Assembly: GCF_021390155.1 (NCBI RefSeq)
Contig: NZ_CP089985.1
Span: 2,305,001-2,369,000, forward strand
Length of the DNA stretch: 64,000 bases
From: Pseudomonas sp. HN11
GTDB taxonomy: Bacteria > Pseudomonadota > Gammaproteobacteria > Pseudomonadales > Pseudomonadaceae
Direction of reading: 5' to 3'
The translations under genes were made by a program, and so were the position numbers. Below the pieces are notes generated by a model. It was not told the DNA's origin. It was given only the letters and a program-made list of their open reading frames with translations, and ran no database searches. Numbering within the stretch: position 1 is the stretch's first letter; each line of letters begins with the position of its first letter. Shown here one piece after another: positions 1 to 8,876 of the stretch.

Positions 1-234
1 GGCCGTACCCATCAGAAAGGCTGCGAACAACCACGCACCGGCCGGCTTGCGGCAGGCAATCAACAGCCCGGCGATTGCCATGGCTGCGCCGCCGCTCAGG
101 AAGTACCAGGAACCGCCCAGGCTGACCAGTTTGACGCCGCCTATGGCCAACGCGAGACCGAGCAGGGCGATGATCACGCCCAGGCCCAGCAGTAAGAATC
201 TAGAGACGCCAGCGGCGCGCGATGCTCGTTTCAT
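1..234 (-). CDS. gcd: Membrane-bound PQQ glucose dehydrogenase, N-terminal part (cut by window start)
   Basis: Only the first 78 residues are in the window; the gene continues beyond base 1. They show a short basic start (MKRASRAAG), a membrane segment at about residues 12-32, a second at about 40-58, and the start of a third. The stretch GGVKLVSLGGSWYF is the typical loop between the first helices of the membrane anchor of quinoprotein glucose dehydrogenases. The full enzyme oxidises glucose to gluconate in the periplasm and passes electrons to ubiquinone. The ATG at 234 is the only good start. The assignment rests on the anchor alone, so a related membrane-bound PQQ dehydrogenase is possible. 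Confidence 0.65.
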   Translation of the reverse strand, partial: MKRASRAAGVSRFLLLGLGVIIALLGLALAIGGVKLVSLGGSWYFLSGGAAMAIAGLLIACRKPAGAWLFAAFLMGTA

Positions 235-388
235 GTCGACAGGACTCGAATGTGAGAGGGCAAAGACGCGATTTTAGCAAGATAAGTAACTGGTTAGTAC
301 ATTAGAGTCCTGCAATAGACTATTACAGGTGCTGCGATGATGGCGTGTGGCTAAATGTCGCCCAGGATCCGAAGCCATAGGGAAGAGA

Positions 389-418
389 AACCTGTAGTGA
401 GCCGGCTCACCACAGGTT
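389..418 (-). terminator. Hairpin terminator after the chemoreceptor gene
   Basis: Two 15-base arms (389-403 and 404-418) pair with one mismatch. On the minus strand the hairpin is followed by a pyrimidine-rich TTTCTCTT stretch. It lies 25 bases past the stop codon of the chemoreceptor gene. The rest of the gap 235-443 shows nothing else. Confidence 0.55.
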
Positions 419-443
419 GTTGCTCGCCGCGCTTGCTGTCCTG

Positions 444-2387
444 TTAGAACTTGAACCGTCCCACCAACCCCTTGAGCTGACCCGAAATATCCGTCAACCG
501 ACCTGAACCGGTCTGCGCCGAGTGAGCGAAGCCTTCGACCAGTTGCGCATCGGCATGGATCTGCGCAATGTGCCGGTTGATCTCCTCGGCCACTTGGTGC
601 TGTTCTTCGGCGGCGGTGGCGATCTGGGTGTTCTGGTCGCGGATCGAATCCACCGAACCCCGGATCTTGTCGAAGCTGTCGCGGGCCTGTTGGATGCGTT
701 CCACACTGGTGTGGGACACCAGCAGGCTGCCTTGCATCTGCTGCGTCACTTCCTGGGTGCGACGGGCGAGGTTGCCGAGCAGGCTGTCGATCTCGCCGGT
801 GGAGTCTGCGGTACGGCGGGCGAGGGCGCGGACTTCGTCGGCGACTACCGCAAAACCTCGACCCTGATCCCCGGCGCGCGCGGCCTCAATGGCTGCGTTG
901 AGCGCCAGCAGGTTGGTCTGCTCGGCAATCGAGCGGATGGTGTCGAGGATGGTGTTGATGTTCTTGCTGTCCTGCTCCAGTTGCTGCATGGTCTGGGTCG
1001 AGCGCTGCAGGTCTTCGCTGAGCTTGAGCACACTGCCGGTGGCTTCGCCGATGTGATGCTGGCCGTCGTGCACATCGCGGTAGCCTTCGTCGGCACTGGT
1101 GGCGGCAGCGCTGCAGGAGCGCGCGACTTCGTTGGCGGTGGCGACCATTTCGTTGAACGCGGTGCTCACCAACTCCACCGCTTCACGTTGTCGGCCGGCG
1201 GCCTGGTTCATGTTGTGCGCCACCTCGCTGGTGTCGGCGGCGGCGGTCTGCAGGTCGGACGAGGCGTTGCCGATACGTTGCACCAACTGGGCGATCATGC
1301 TCAGGAACTGGTTGAACCAGCCGGCCAGGCTGGCGGTTTCGTCCTTGCCTTGCACTTTTAGCTGGCGCGTCAGGTCGCCCTCACCCTCGGCGATCTCTTG
1401 CAGGCCGTCGGCCACGCCGCGAATCGGCCGCACAATGACGCTGGCGAAACTGGCGCCGACCACCGCGAATACCAACGCCAATACCGCTGCAATGGCGGCG
1501 ATCAACCAGGTCAGGCGGGTGGCGCCGGCCATGACTTCGTCGCGCTTGATCAGGCCGATAAAGCGCCATCCCAGGTCTTTGGAACTGACCATGTTGGCCA
1601 TGTAGGCCACGCCATCAATGTCGATCTGGCTCACGCCGTCGCCGCGTTTGGCCAGATCGGCGTAATTAGGGCCCAGGTCGGCCAGGGGCTTGAAGTTGTG
1701 CTTGGCGTCGCTGGGGTCCACCAGCACGTTACCGTTGCCTTCCACCAGCATCAGGTAGCCGCTGTCACCGAGCTTGATATTGCGCACCAGTTCGGTGAGC
1801 TGCTTGAGCGACACGTCCAGACCCACCACGCCAAGGATACTGCCGGTGGCGTCGGCAACGGTGTGCACGGTGCCGATCAGCGTCACATCGTCCGGTGCCC
1901 AATAGTAGGCACCGGTGCGCACGGTCTTGCCCGGCGCGGCGATGGCCGCCTGATACCAGGGGCGTACGCGTGGGTCGTAGTTGTTCAGTTTGGTGTCGTC
2001 TGGCCAACTGGCGTAGCCGCCGTCTTTCAAGCCCAGGGACAGGTAGGCGGTACTCGGATGGCTCTTGGCGAACTGGTCGAAAATCTCCAGCAGTTCTTTA
2101 TTGGTGGGGGTGAGGGGAATTTGTGCGGCGTCGGCGCCGGCGTAGCTCTTGAGGTCCTTGGCCGCGACAACGCGCGGGTCATTGGCCACATAGTCGACAT
2201 TCTGACTGATGCCGTCGAAGAACTGCTTCATGCCATTGTCGATCTGACGGATCTCGCGGCCGCTGCTGTCGAGGAAATTGGCCTGGGCCCCCTCGCGCAG
2301 ATTCAATACGACCAGCACGGCCACCAGGATAACCGGCACGCACGCGATGGCGGCAAACGCCCAGGTCAGCTTTTGCTTGATATTCAT
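444..2387 (-). CDS. Methyl-accepting chemotaxis protein with dCache sensor domain
   Basis: A 647-residue chemoreceptor. Order: membrane helix (about 8-30), periplasmic double-Cache domain (about 35-285), second helix (about 290-315), HAMP domain, and a cytoplasmic coiled-coil signalling domain whose hairpin tip reads [18 protein letters not shown]. The sensor has Y137, R142, W144, Y145, a Tyr at 161/162 and D191. This spacing closely follows the amino-acid-binding motif of P. aeruginosa PctA (Y121, R126, W128, Y129, Y144, D173). An amino acid or related amine is therefore the likely ligand; this is inference from motif spacing. It signals through CheA/CheW to the flagellar motor. It is transcribed alone. 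Confidence 0.93.
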   Translation of the reverse strand: MNIKQKLTWAFAAIACVPVILVAVLVVLNLREGAQANFLDSSGREIRQIDNGMKQFFDGISQNVDYVANDPRVVAAKDLKSYAGADAAQIPLTPTNKELLEIFDQFAKSHPSTAYLSLGLKDGGYASWPDDTKLNNYDPRVRPWYQAAIAAPGKTVRTGAYYWAPDDVTLIGTVHTVADATGSILGVVGLDVSLKQLTELVRNIKLGDSGYLMLVEGNGNVLVDPSDAKHNFKPLADLGPNYADLAKRGDGVSQIDIDGVAYMANMVSSKDLGWRFIGLIKRDEVMAGATRLTWLIAAIAAVLALVFAVVGASFASVIVRPIRGVADGLQEIAEGEGDLTRQLKVQGKDETASLAGWFNQFLSMIAQLVQRIGNASSDLQTAAADTSEVAHNMNQAAGRQREAVELVSTAFNEMVATANEVARSCSAAATSADEGYRDVHDGQHHIGEATGSVLKLSEDLQRSTQTMQQLEQDSKNINTILDTIRSIAEQTNLLALNAAIEAARAGDQGRGFAVVADEVRALARRTADSTGEIDSLLGNLARRTQEVTQQMQGSLLVSHTSVERIQQARDSFDKIRGSVDSIRDQNTQIATAAEEQHQVAEEINRHIAQIHADAQLVEGFAHSAQTGSGRLTDISGQLKGLVGRFKF

Positions 2388-2529
2388 GACTTCACCCGCG
2401 GGTATTTATAATTTTGGCAAGGAGAAAACAGTAGCGTCGAGCGTCGCATGTATTGTTTTTAGGGGGGAGGCCATGCGTACTCCTTGTATATCGACTGAGG
2501 GAGTACGCGCTTGAGGCCGGAAGGAGGGT

Positions 2530-3438
2530 TTAACCGATGCGCTCGCCACCCAATGCATCACGCTGCATCGACTGCAGGTTTTTCTCGATGGTTTCGCAGA
2601 TGGCTTCCATCTGGATCTGGTGCTCGCTGGAGTTGAACGGGCTTTGCAGGTCGGTGCCGATGCGTTCGATGGCCAGCAGCATAAAGCCCACTACGGTCGA
2701 TGCCAGCGGGGTGAACCAGCCCAGGGACTCCACCAGGCCCACCGGCACGATCAGGCAGAACAGCGAGATGAACAGGCGCGGGAAATACACGTAGGGGTAG
2801 GGCAGTGGCGTGTTGGCGATCCGCTCCATCCCACCCTGGGCGTTGGACAAGTCCACCAGGGTCGACTCCAGCCGCGCCAGGCGGATGCTGTCGAGGTGGC
2901 CGGCCTTGTATTCCTTGGCCAACAATGCCGCCGACCCGGTGAGGATGTCGTTGGCGAAATTGTTGGTCGCGCCATTGCGCGCGAACTCTTCGCCCGGAAT
3001 GAAGGCGCGGACTTCTTCTGGGCAAGGCTCACCCTTAAGGTGAGCGGCCAGGCAGTTCACGTAAGCCACATGGCGACGTAGCAGGGTGGCCTTGACCGGG
3101 TTGACCTCGCCGTCAGAGTCGTCCAGCAAGGTCAATACCTGGCGGGCAAAACTGCGCGAGTTGTTCACCATCGCGCCCCACAGCGTGCGGGCTTCCCACC
3201 ACCGGTTGTAGGCGCTGCTGTTACGGAAACTGATCAACACCACCAGCGCCGAACCCAGCAGTGTCAGAGGCATCAGCGGCAAATTGATCTTGGCGGTGAG
3301 GAACAGCATGAAGTCCACGGTGACGGCGACGTCCCACAGCAACAGCCAGAACAGCGCCCAGCCTACATAGCCCATGGTCTTGACGATCAGGCGGTACTTT
3401 TTGAGGATGGCAGCTTTCAAACGAGAACCTCGCGGCAA
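2530..3438 (-). CDS. Bestrophin-family (UPF0187) anion channel protein
   Basis: A 302-residue membrane protein of the bestrophin-like/YneE family. The N-terminal part has two hydrophobic segments (about 20-45 and 50-70), followed by the family signature SFRNSSAYNRWWEAR and WGAMVNNSRSFAR. Two more membrane segments lie near residues 205-250. Family members form pentameric ion channels in the inner membrane; bacterial ones conduct chloride or cations and their role is mostly unknown. The first in-frame ATG was used. It is monocistronic as far as can be seen. Family membership is clear, the transported ion is not. Confidence 0.88.
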   Translation of the reverse strand: MPRGSRLKAAILKKYRLIVKTMGYVGWALFWLLLWDVAVTVDFMLFLTAKINLPLMPLTLLGSALVVLISFRNSSAYNRWWEARTLWGAMVNNSRSFARQVLTLLDDSDGEVNPVKATLLRRHVAYVNCLAAHLKGEPCPEEVRAFIPGEEFARNGATNNFANDILTGSAALLAKEYKAGHLDSIRLARLESTLVDLSNAQGGMERIANTPLPYPYVYFPRLFISLFCLIVPVGLVESLGWFTPLASTVVGFMLLAIERIGTDLQSPFNSSEHQIQMEAICETIEKNLQSMQRDALGGERIG

Positions 3439-3506
3439 GCGGTAAGCAACAGTGCTTAAGCTCGGACGCGGGTTTACGGCAAAGGTTCGGCTGCCGCCTG
3501 AATCGT

Positions 3507-3692
3507 TTAAGTGGTTCTCGCGTCGATGGTCTCTTGACCCAGTAGCTCAATGGCCGCCAGCACGACATGGGCCTGTTCGATGACGTTGCCGGCCAGGACT
3601 TCATGGCCGTGCCGCTGCGGGAACCGGGCGTTATCAATGATGGTGTTGATGTTGGTTTCGATAGTGGCGGCAAACAGGAGGGGGGCATTCAT
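3507..3692 (-). CDS. Small hypothetical protein (61 aa)
   Basis: An unrecognised 61-residue reading frame (starts MNAPLLFAATIETNINTII). It has a purine-rich stretch, AACGAGAAG, six bases before the ATG. No signal peptide, membrane helix or known motif is visible. The protein is moderately acidic and has several His residues. It is oriented with, and 68 bases upstream of, the bestrophin gene, so the two could be co-transcribed. A 73-codon frame on the other strand overlaps it and looks less protein-like. Confidence 0.45.
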   Translation of the reverse strand: MNAPLLFAATIETNINTIIDNARFPQRHGHEVLAGNVIEQAHVVLAAIELLGQETIDARTT

Positions 3693-3986
3693 GACGGCTT
3701 CTCGTTGGCACAGGCGCGGCAGTGTGTTTGATGCGTTCGATATTAAGTGTGTGGGCCTGTCGCTAGTTTGAAGTGGCGGAACTGTTCATTCACTTTTAGG
3801 TATCAGTTGTTCGAGTGGGAGAGACCGTAACGTGTTTGTTCAATAACTTCCTGGTCCATTTTTGGGCGCTCAAGAATGCTGACCGGAACCTGTACGCAGC
3901 CAAGCGAAACGGCAAGGACTGCGTGTACCTGGATAGAGAGCCTGTGTGGCCGCGTCTGTCTGTTGCAACGAAATAAGCGAGGACGT

Positions 3987-4214
3987 ATGAAAATCGAGTT
4001 GGAAGACGTGGATTCACCCAAGGGCTGCCTGCTGCGCCTGGGTGACCTGAGCATGATGTTCAATACTCGGTTGGAGGCGCAACAATTTGTCGACCAGTTG
4101 CAAGGGCGTATCGGTGCCATGAAATTTGGCGGCGTGCCAGGCCAGAAGAACGAGCAGGGGAGGAGCAACCTTCAACCTGAACGCGGGTTCAGTGCTGGGC
4201 GAGGATGCACTTGA
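3987..4214 (+). CDS. Small hypothetical protein (75 aa)
   Basis: An unrecognised protein of 75 residues. The ATG at 3987 follows a good ribosome site (GAGGA, five bases before). The first 45 residues (MKIELEDVDSPKGCLLRL...) look like a small folded domain. The tail is polar and low in complexity. The last 26 bases overlap the 3' end of the arsR-type gene on the other strand, so the tail may be poorly conserved. A longer frame starting at 3876 lacks a ribosome site and was not used. Confidence 0.55.
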   Translation: MKIELEDVDSPKGCLLRLGDLSMMFNTRLEAQQFVDQLQGRIGAMKFGGVPGQKNEQGRSNLQPERGFSAGRGCT

Positions 4215-4500
4215 GCAAACCCGGAAACCGTTGCTCAAGCACATCGGCGCGCAACGAATTCATGTGCGTGGTCCCCACACTGCGGGTGTGCACCAGCCCG
4301 GCATCACGCAACACGCGAAAATGGTGAGACATACTCGACTTGGGCCGCCCGCCGTCCAATTCGCCACAGGTGGCCTCTGGCACTGCGGCCAGGCAGCGCA
4401 CGATTTCCAGGCGCACCGGATCACTCAGCGCATACAGCAGGCGCTCGAGGGTCAGGTCTTCAAGAGGTGGGTGCTTGAAAGCTCGCATGAAGCGAATCAT
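4189..4500 (-). CDS. ArsR-family HTH transcriptional regulator
   Basis: A 103-residue winged-helix repressor of the ArsR/SmtB type. Residues 17-37 (ERLLYALSDPVRLEIVRCLAA) and the recognition helix region KSSMSHHFRVLRDAGLV are characteristic. It has only two cysteines and no CxC metal site, so it probably senses a non-metal signal such as an electrophile or redox change. It is divergent from xenA, with a perfect 10-base inverted repeat between the two genes. Repression of xenA and of itself is the likely role. The start may also be the ATG at 4488. Neither candidate has a good Shine-Dalgarno site. Confidence 0.88.
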   Translation of the reverse strand: MIRFMRAFKHPPLEDLTLERLLYALSDPVRLEIVRCLAAVPEATCGELDGGRPKSSMSHHFRVLRDAGLVHTRSVGTTHMNSLRADVLEQRFPGLLKCILAQH

Positions 4501-4524
4501 AGCAGGGGGCTATCGCGGAATACC

Positions 4525-4548
4525 ATAGTTCGATTACCATCGAACTAT
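4525..4548. promoter_or_regulatory. Palindromic operator between arsR-type gene and xenA
   Basis: A perfect inverted repeat: ATAGTTCGAT, spacer TACC, then ATCGAACTAT. It lies 25 bases upstream of the regulator ATG and 33 upstream of the xenA ATG. Length and position fit a homodimeric ArsR-type repressor controlling both genes. Confidence 0.7.
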
Positions 4549-4580
4549 CGAATCAACCACCTGCTCTCTGGAGTTGCCTC

Positions 4581-5672
4581 ATGCCCGCATTGTTCGAACC
4601 GTTCAAGCTCAAAGACGTCACCCTGCGCAACCGCATCGCCATCCCGCCAATGTGTCAGTACATGGCCGATGACGGCCTCGTCAACGATTGGCACCTGGTG
4701 CACTTGGCCAGCATGGCCCGTGGTGGTGCCGGTCTGGTAGTGGTCGAAGCCACTGCCGTCGCACCGGAAGGCCGCATCACCCCAGGTTGCGCGGGTCTTT
4801 GGAGCGATGCCCACGCCGAGGCCTTCGTGCCAATGGTCAAGGCGATCAAGGCCGCCGGTTCGGTGCCGGGCATCCAGATCGGCCACGCCGGCCGTAAAGC
4901 CAGCGCTAACCGCCCGTGGGAAGGGGATGACCATATGGCTGCCTCCGATGCGCGCAGTTGGGAAACCATCGCGCCGTCGGCCATCGCGTTCGGCGCCAAC
5001 CTACCGCAAGTGCCGCGCGCCATGACCCTGGACGATATCGCCCGTGTACGCCAGGATTTCGTCGACGCCGCCCGCCGCGCGCGTGACGCCGGTTTCGAGT
5101 GGATCGAACTGCACTTCGCTCACGGTTATCTGGGTCAGAGTTTCTTTTCTGAGCATTCCAACCAGCGCACCGACGCCTATGGCGGCAGCTTCGACAACCG
5201 CAGCCGTTTCCTCCTGGAAACCTTGGCCGCCGTGCGTGAAGTCTGGCCGGAAAAACTGCCGCTCACTGCGCGTTTCGGTGTGATCGAGTATGACGGCCGC
5301 GACGAGCAGACGCTCGCCGAATCCATCGAACTGGCCCGTCGTTTTAAGGCCGGTGGTTTGGACCTGCTGAGCGTCAGCGTCGGCTTCACCATCCCCGAGA
5401 CCAATATCCCGTGGGGGCCGGCGTTCATGGGCCCGATCGCCGAACGTGTGCGCCGTGAAGCCGGTATTCCGGTCACTTCGGCCTGGGGCTTCGGCACGCC
5501 GCAACTGGCGGAGGGTGCGCTACAAGCTGGGCATCTGGACCTGGTTTCAGTGGGGCGTGCACACTTGGCTGACCCGCATTGGGCGTACTTTGCAGCCAAG
5601 GAGCTGGGCGTCGAAAAGTCCTCCTGGACCTTGCCTGCGCCTTACGCGCATTGGTTGGAACGTTATCGCTGA
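4581..5672 (+). CDS. xenA: Xenobiotic reductase A (old yellow enzyme, YqjM-like class)
   Basis: A 363-residue FMN-dependent ene-reductase; the length equals that of P. putida XenA and the sequence is close throughout. It reduces activated C=C bonds and nitro compounds such as nitroglycerin with NADPH. The active-site Cys25 (PPMCQY) that tunes the flavin, Tyr27, and the substrate-binding His pair in ELHFAHGYL (near 178 and 181) are present, as is the C-terminal LPAPYAHWLERYR stretch with the Trp that closes the active site. It is cytosolic. The divergent ArsR-type repressor and its operator suggest induction by electrophilic compounds. A terminator follows directly. Confidence 0.95.
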   Translation: MPALFEPFKLKDVTLRNRIAIPPMCQYMADDGLVNDWHLVHLASMARGGAGLVVVEATAVAPEGRITPGCAGLWSDAHAEAFVPMVKAIKAAGSVPGIQIGHAGRKASANRPWEGDDHMAASDARSWETIAPSAIAFGANLPQVPRAMTLDDIARVRQDFVDAARRARDAGFEWIELHFAHGYLGQSFFSEHSNQRTDAYGGSFDNRSRFLLETLAAVREVWPEKLPLTARFGVIEYDGRDEQTLAESIELARRFKAGGLDLLSVSVGFTIPETNIPWGPAFMGPIAERVRREAGIPVTSAWGFGTPQLAEGALQAGHLDLVSVGRAHLADPHWAYFAAKELGVEKSSWTLPAPYAHWLERYR

Positions 5673-5690
5673 GGCGGTAATCGCGTGACA

Positions 5691-5718
5691 AAAACCACTC
5701 GTAAGAGTGGTTTTTTTT
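5691..5718 (+). terminator. Rho-independent terminator after xenA
   Basis: Arms AAAACCACTC (5691-5700) and GAGTGGTTTT (5705-5714) enclose the loop GTAA, and the T run extends to 5718. It starts 18 bases after the xenA stop. Confidence 0.92.
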
Positions 5719-5765
5719 GTTCGGTTTTTGCCATGCGTGGATACAAAGCTGTTACCCGAAAAATC

Positions 5766-5784
5766 GCTAATGAGAATGGATGTC
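5766..5784 (+). promoter_or_regulatory. Candidate Fur box upstream of siderophore receptor
   Basis: The 19 bases GCTAATGAGAATGGATGTC match the Fur consensus GATAATGATAATCATTATC at 13 positions. They lie about 90 bases before the receptor start, and iron repression is expected for such a receptor. By-eye match only. Confidence 0.5.
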
Positions 5785-5871
5785 AATGGGTAATGATTTG
5801 ACATATCATACGCGCCACAATAATTGGCAGATATGCCGCCCCATCTGGCTCTTACACTAGGTTTATCCTTC

Positions 5872-7995
5872 ATGCGTCGTACCCTGCTTTCCGTGTGTGT
5901 GCTTCAGGCGTTTTCTCCCTTGAGCTGGGCGGAGGTCGAACCGGTTGAAAAAGCCGCGATCGAGCTGCAAACCACCAGCATCACCGGCGCCGCCGACTAT
6001 GAAACGGCCCAGGGACCGGTGCAGGGCTATCACGCCACGCGCTCGGCGAGTGCGACGCGTACCGATACCTCGATCCATGAAACCCCGCAATCCATCAGCG
6101 TGGTGTCCAAGGCGGTGGTCGAGGACATTGGCGCCACTCGCCTGCAGGACGCGCTGGACTACGCCGGCGGCGTTGGCCGTGCCAACAACTTCGGTGGGCA
6201 GGGGCTTACCACCTTCACCGTGCGTGGCTTTACCACTGGCGAGTTCTACCGCAATGGTTTCCCGATCAACCGCGGCTACCCGAACATGCCCGACGCCAAC
6301 ACCATCGAGCGCCTGGAAGTTTTGCGCGGCCCGGCGACCATGCTCTACGGCCGTGGCGATCCCGGCGGCACCTTCAACGTGGTGACCAAGCAACCGTTGG
6401 CCGAACCCACGGTCACCCTCGGCAGCCAATTGAATGACCAAGGCATGAAACGCGGCACCCTGGACGCTTCCGGCCCGTTGGATGAGGAGGGGCGCCTAGC
6501 CTATCGCCTGAACGTGGTGGGCGAGGGCGGCGACACCTTCCGCGATCATGTGGAAACCGAGCGCTACGGCGTGACCCCGGTAATCACCTGGCAGGCCACC
6601 GACGACACCAAGGTGATTTTCGAAGGTGACTTCATGCGCAACAATCACCCGTTGGACCGTGGCCTGACGCGCTTCGCCACGCAGAAAGGCACGGCGTCTC
6701 GCGATACCTTCTGGGGTGATAAAGACGTTGGCAAATTGCACAACGACAACAGCATGGCCCAGTTGCGTTTCGAGCATGTACTCAATGACAACTGGACCCT
6801 GGGCGGAGGTTTCCAATGGCTCGACGGTACGTTGCAGGGCAACGCGATTGAAGCCAACAGCCTGGCTGCCGACGGGCACACGCTCAACCGCAACTTCAAC
6901 TACCGCAAGCTGGAGTGGACCGACAAGGACACCCAGCTCAACCTCACCGGGCATTTTTCCACGGGTGGGTTCGATCACACCTTGCTCACAGGCGTCGAGT
7001 TTGAGGATTACGACTACAAGTCAATTATCCAGCGTTCGTCCGCTGCCTACACCAGTGATATTTTCAACCCGGTCTATGGCAAGCCACGGCCTGCACTCAC
7101 CAGCACGCCTACTCATGACAAGGAAAACCTCAAGACCTACGCAGCCTTCGTTCAGGATCAGGTTGCCCTGACTGAACGTCTAAAAGTCCTGGCTGGCGCT
7201 CGTTTCGAGCGTTTTGAGCACCAGTACGAGAGCTACGTGCCGGGCACAAAAAACTGGGAAGCCAGCGATAATGCTGTAACACCACGGGTGGGTGTGATCT
7301 ACGACCTTACCGACTCACTGGCCGTGTACGCCGATGCTGCGCGTTCATTCAAGCCCAATACGGGCGCCGCCCGCACGGGTGAAGGCTTTGAACCGGAGAA
7401 AGGCAAGTCCTATGAAATGGGCATCAAGTGGGAAGCGCTGGATCACCAGTTGAGTGTCGACGCTGCGATTTATCAGATCGACAAAAAGAATGTGCTGACC
7501 ACTGATCCTGCGGACCCCACCGCCACCTTCAAGGTCGCAGCGGGCCAGGTGCGCAGCCGTGGTTTTGACTTGAACGTTGCCGGCAACCTTACGCCAGAGT
7601 GGCGCGTGATCGGTGGTTACGCCTACGTGGACGCCGAAGTGACCAAGGACAACACACTCCGTGTCGGTACGCACCTGGCCAACATCCCGCGCAACAGCTT
7701 CAGTCTGCTGAACGTCTACGAATTCCAGGACGGCAGCCTCAAAGGGCTTGGGCTGGGCGCGGGGGCGAAATATGTTGATGAGCGTGTCGGCCAGACCTCC
7801 AACACCCCGTTTACTATGGACGCCTACACCGTGGTCGACCTGCTTGGCTACTACAAGGTCAACGACAAAGTGCGGCTCAACCTGGATGTGAAGAACCTGT
7901 TCAATCGTGACTTTGAAGAGGGCGCGTTCGGTAACTTCTACGCCTACCCAGGCGCGCCACGTACAGTGCAGGTTGGCATCGCTTACACCCTGTGA
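5872..7995 (+). CDS. TonB-dependent siderophore receptor
   Basis: A 707-residue outer-membrane receptor of the ferrichrome/ferripyoverdine type. From the ATG at 5872 it has a signal peptide (MRRTLLSVCVLQAFSPLSWA), then a plug domain with the usual signatures (ETPQSISVVSK, FTVRGF, IERLEVLRGPATMLYGRGDPGGTFNVVTKQP), then a 22-strand barrel ending in the C-terminal aromatic pattern TVQVGIAYTL. No N-terminal signalling (STN) domain precedes the plug, so it probably does not drive a sigma factor. It imports a ferric siderophore with TonB energy; the siderophore cannot be told. A TTG start at 5824 would add a non-signal-like extension and was rejected. A Fur-like box lies upstream. Confidence 0.92.
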   Translation: MRRTLLSVCVLQAFSPLSWAEVEPVEKAAIELQTTSITGAADYETAQGPVQGYHATRSASATRTDTSIHETPQSISVVSKAVVEDIGATRLQDALDYAGGVGRANNFGGQGLTTFTVRGFTTGEFYRNGFPINRGYPNMPDANTIERLEVLRGPATMLYGRGDPGGTFNVVTKQPLAEPTVTLGSQLNDQGMKRGTLDASGPLDEEGRLAYRLNVVGEGGDTFRDHVETERYGVTPVITWQATDDTKVIFEGDFMRNNHPLDRGLTRFATQKGTASRDTFWGDKDVGKLHNDNSMAQLRFEHVLNDNWTLGGGFQWLDGTLQGNAIEANSLAADGHTLNRNFNYRKLEWTDKDTQLNLTGHFSTGGFDHTLLTGVEFEDYDYKSIIQRSSAAYTSDIFNPVYGKPRPALTSTPTHDKENLKTYAAFVQDQVALTERLKVLAGARFERFEHQYESYVPGTKNWEASDNAVTPRVGVIYDLTDSLAVYADAARSFKPNTGAARTGEGFEPEKGKSYEMGIKWEALDHQLSVDAAIYQIDKKNVLTTDPADPTATFKVAAGQVRSRGFDLNVAGNLTPEWRVIGGYAYVDAEVTKDNTLRVGTHLANIPRNSFSLLNVYEFQDGSLKGLGLGAGAKYVDERVGQTSNTPFTMDAYTVVDLLGYYKVNDKVRLNLDVKNLFNRDFEEGAFGNFYAYPGAPRTVQVGIAYTL

Positions 7996-8031
7996 ATCAA
8001 TAACACGATGGCCTTTCACACCGCATATCCC

Positions 8032-8059
8032 TGTGGGAGCGGGCAAGCCCGCTCCCACA
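8032..8059. repeat. REP palindrome (Pseudomonas type)
   Basis: Perfect 13-base arms (TGTGGGAGCGGGC and its complement) around AA, in the gap after the siderophore receptor. This is the common extragenic palindrome of fluorescent pseudomonads. It may also stabilise or end the receptor transcript. Confidence 0.9.
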
Positions 8060-8105
8060 TTTGGATTGATTTAAACCTGATAGAGCGGGGTTGATGGCTC
8101 GCCCG

Positions 8106-8828
8106 TTACAGCGGCGTCAACACATTCATCACCGTATCCAACGCCACCCGCGTGTCATCCAGTTGCACCAGCGATGCATGCCGCGCTCCCAGTGCATCAC
8201 GATTCTGGATAGCAGTAAGAATCGCCTTGTGCCGGGGCAGGCTCAGGCCCTGGATGTCCGGGCGGCGGTTAGTGATGTTGATCGACTCGCGCAACGGCAG
8301 CGATAGCATGTTGCACATGTAGGCGAGCAGGTCGTTGCGGGTGGCGTCGGCAATCGCGCGATGAAAGTCCAGGTCGGCCTGCAACAGGTCTTCGTGGGTC
8401 TTCGCGGTTTCCATGCCTTGGTAGGCTTGTTCGATGGTGGCGATGTCTTCGTCGGTGGCAGTGGTCGCGGCCATGGCTGCAATTTCCGGTTCGAGAATGC
8501 GCCGCACACCAGCCAGGGTGTTAAAAAATTCGCTGTGGGGCGTGGACTGCATCAACCAGGACAGCACGTCCGGGTCGAGCAGGTGCCATTTCAAACGTGG
8601 CCGCACTACCGCGCCCACCCGTGGCTTGGAATACACCAGGCCCTTTGCGCTGAGCACCCGGGTAGCCTCACGCAACACCGAGCGGCTGACCTTGTACTCC
8701 TCGCAAAGCGTGGCCTCCATGGGCAGCCGTTCTTCTGGCTTGAAGCGACCGGAAACGATGTGCATGCCCAAGTCCTGAACGATCTGGGCATGCTGGCTCT
8801 TGCGCGGCTTGGGCGGCTGGTGATCCAT
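8106..8828 (-). CDS. GntR-family (FadR subfamily) regulator of the arabinose genes
   Basis: A 240-residue regulator from the ATG at 8828. The N-terminal winged helix spans about residues 8-75, with the GntR recognition pattern TLCEEYKVSRSVLREATRVLSAKGLV. The C-terminal all-helical FCD ligand domain has the metal-binding pattern D...H (DLDFHRAI) and later His residues (SLPRHKAIL, GARHASLV). It follows the dehydratase gene on the same strand. Inference: it controls the divergent arabinose operons through the TATGACTAT-type repeats at 10631-10724, with an aldonate or keto-deoxy acid as effector. A TTG start 16 codons upstream is less likely. Confidence 0.88.
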   Translation of the reverse strand: MDHQPPKPRKSQHAQIVQDLGMHIVSGRFKPEERLPMEATLCEEYKVSRSVLREATRVLSAKGLVYSKPRVGAVVRPRLKWHLLDPDVLSWLMQSTPHSEFFNTLAGVRRILEPEIAAMAATTATDEDIATIEQAYQGMETAKTHEDLLQADLDFHRAIADATRNDLLAYMCNMLSLPLRESINITNRRPDIQGLSLPRHKAILTAIQNRDALGARHASLVQLDDTRVALDTVMNVLTPL

Positions 8829-8876
8829 AACGACGGGGAGGCTCTGGCTTAAAGACGCCGCATCATAGCATCCCAA

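Noticed and set aside
522..1361. 279-codon open frame antisense to the chemoreceptor gene
   Set aside because: It lies wholly within a strongly supported gene on the other strand and encodes a Gly/Ala/Val-rich sequence without motifs; typical of high-GC antisense frames.
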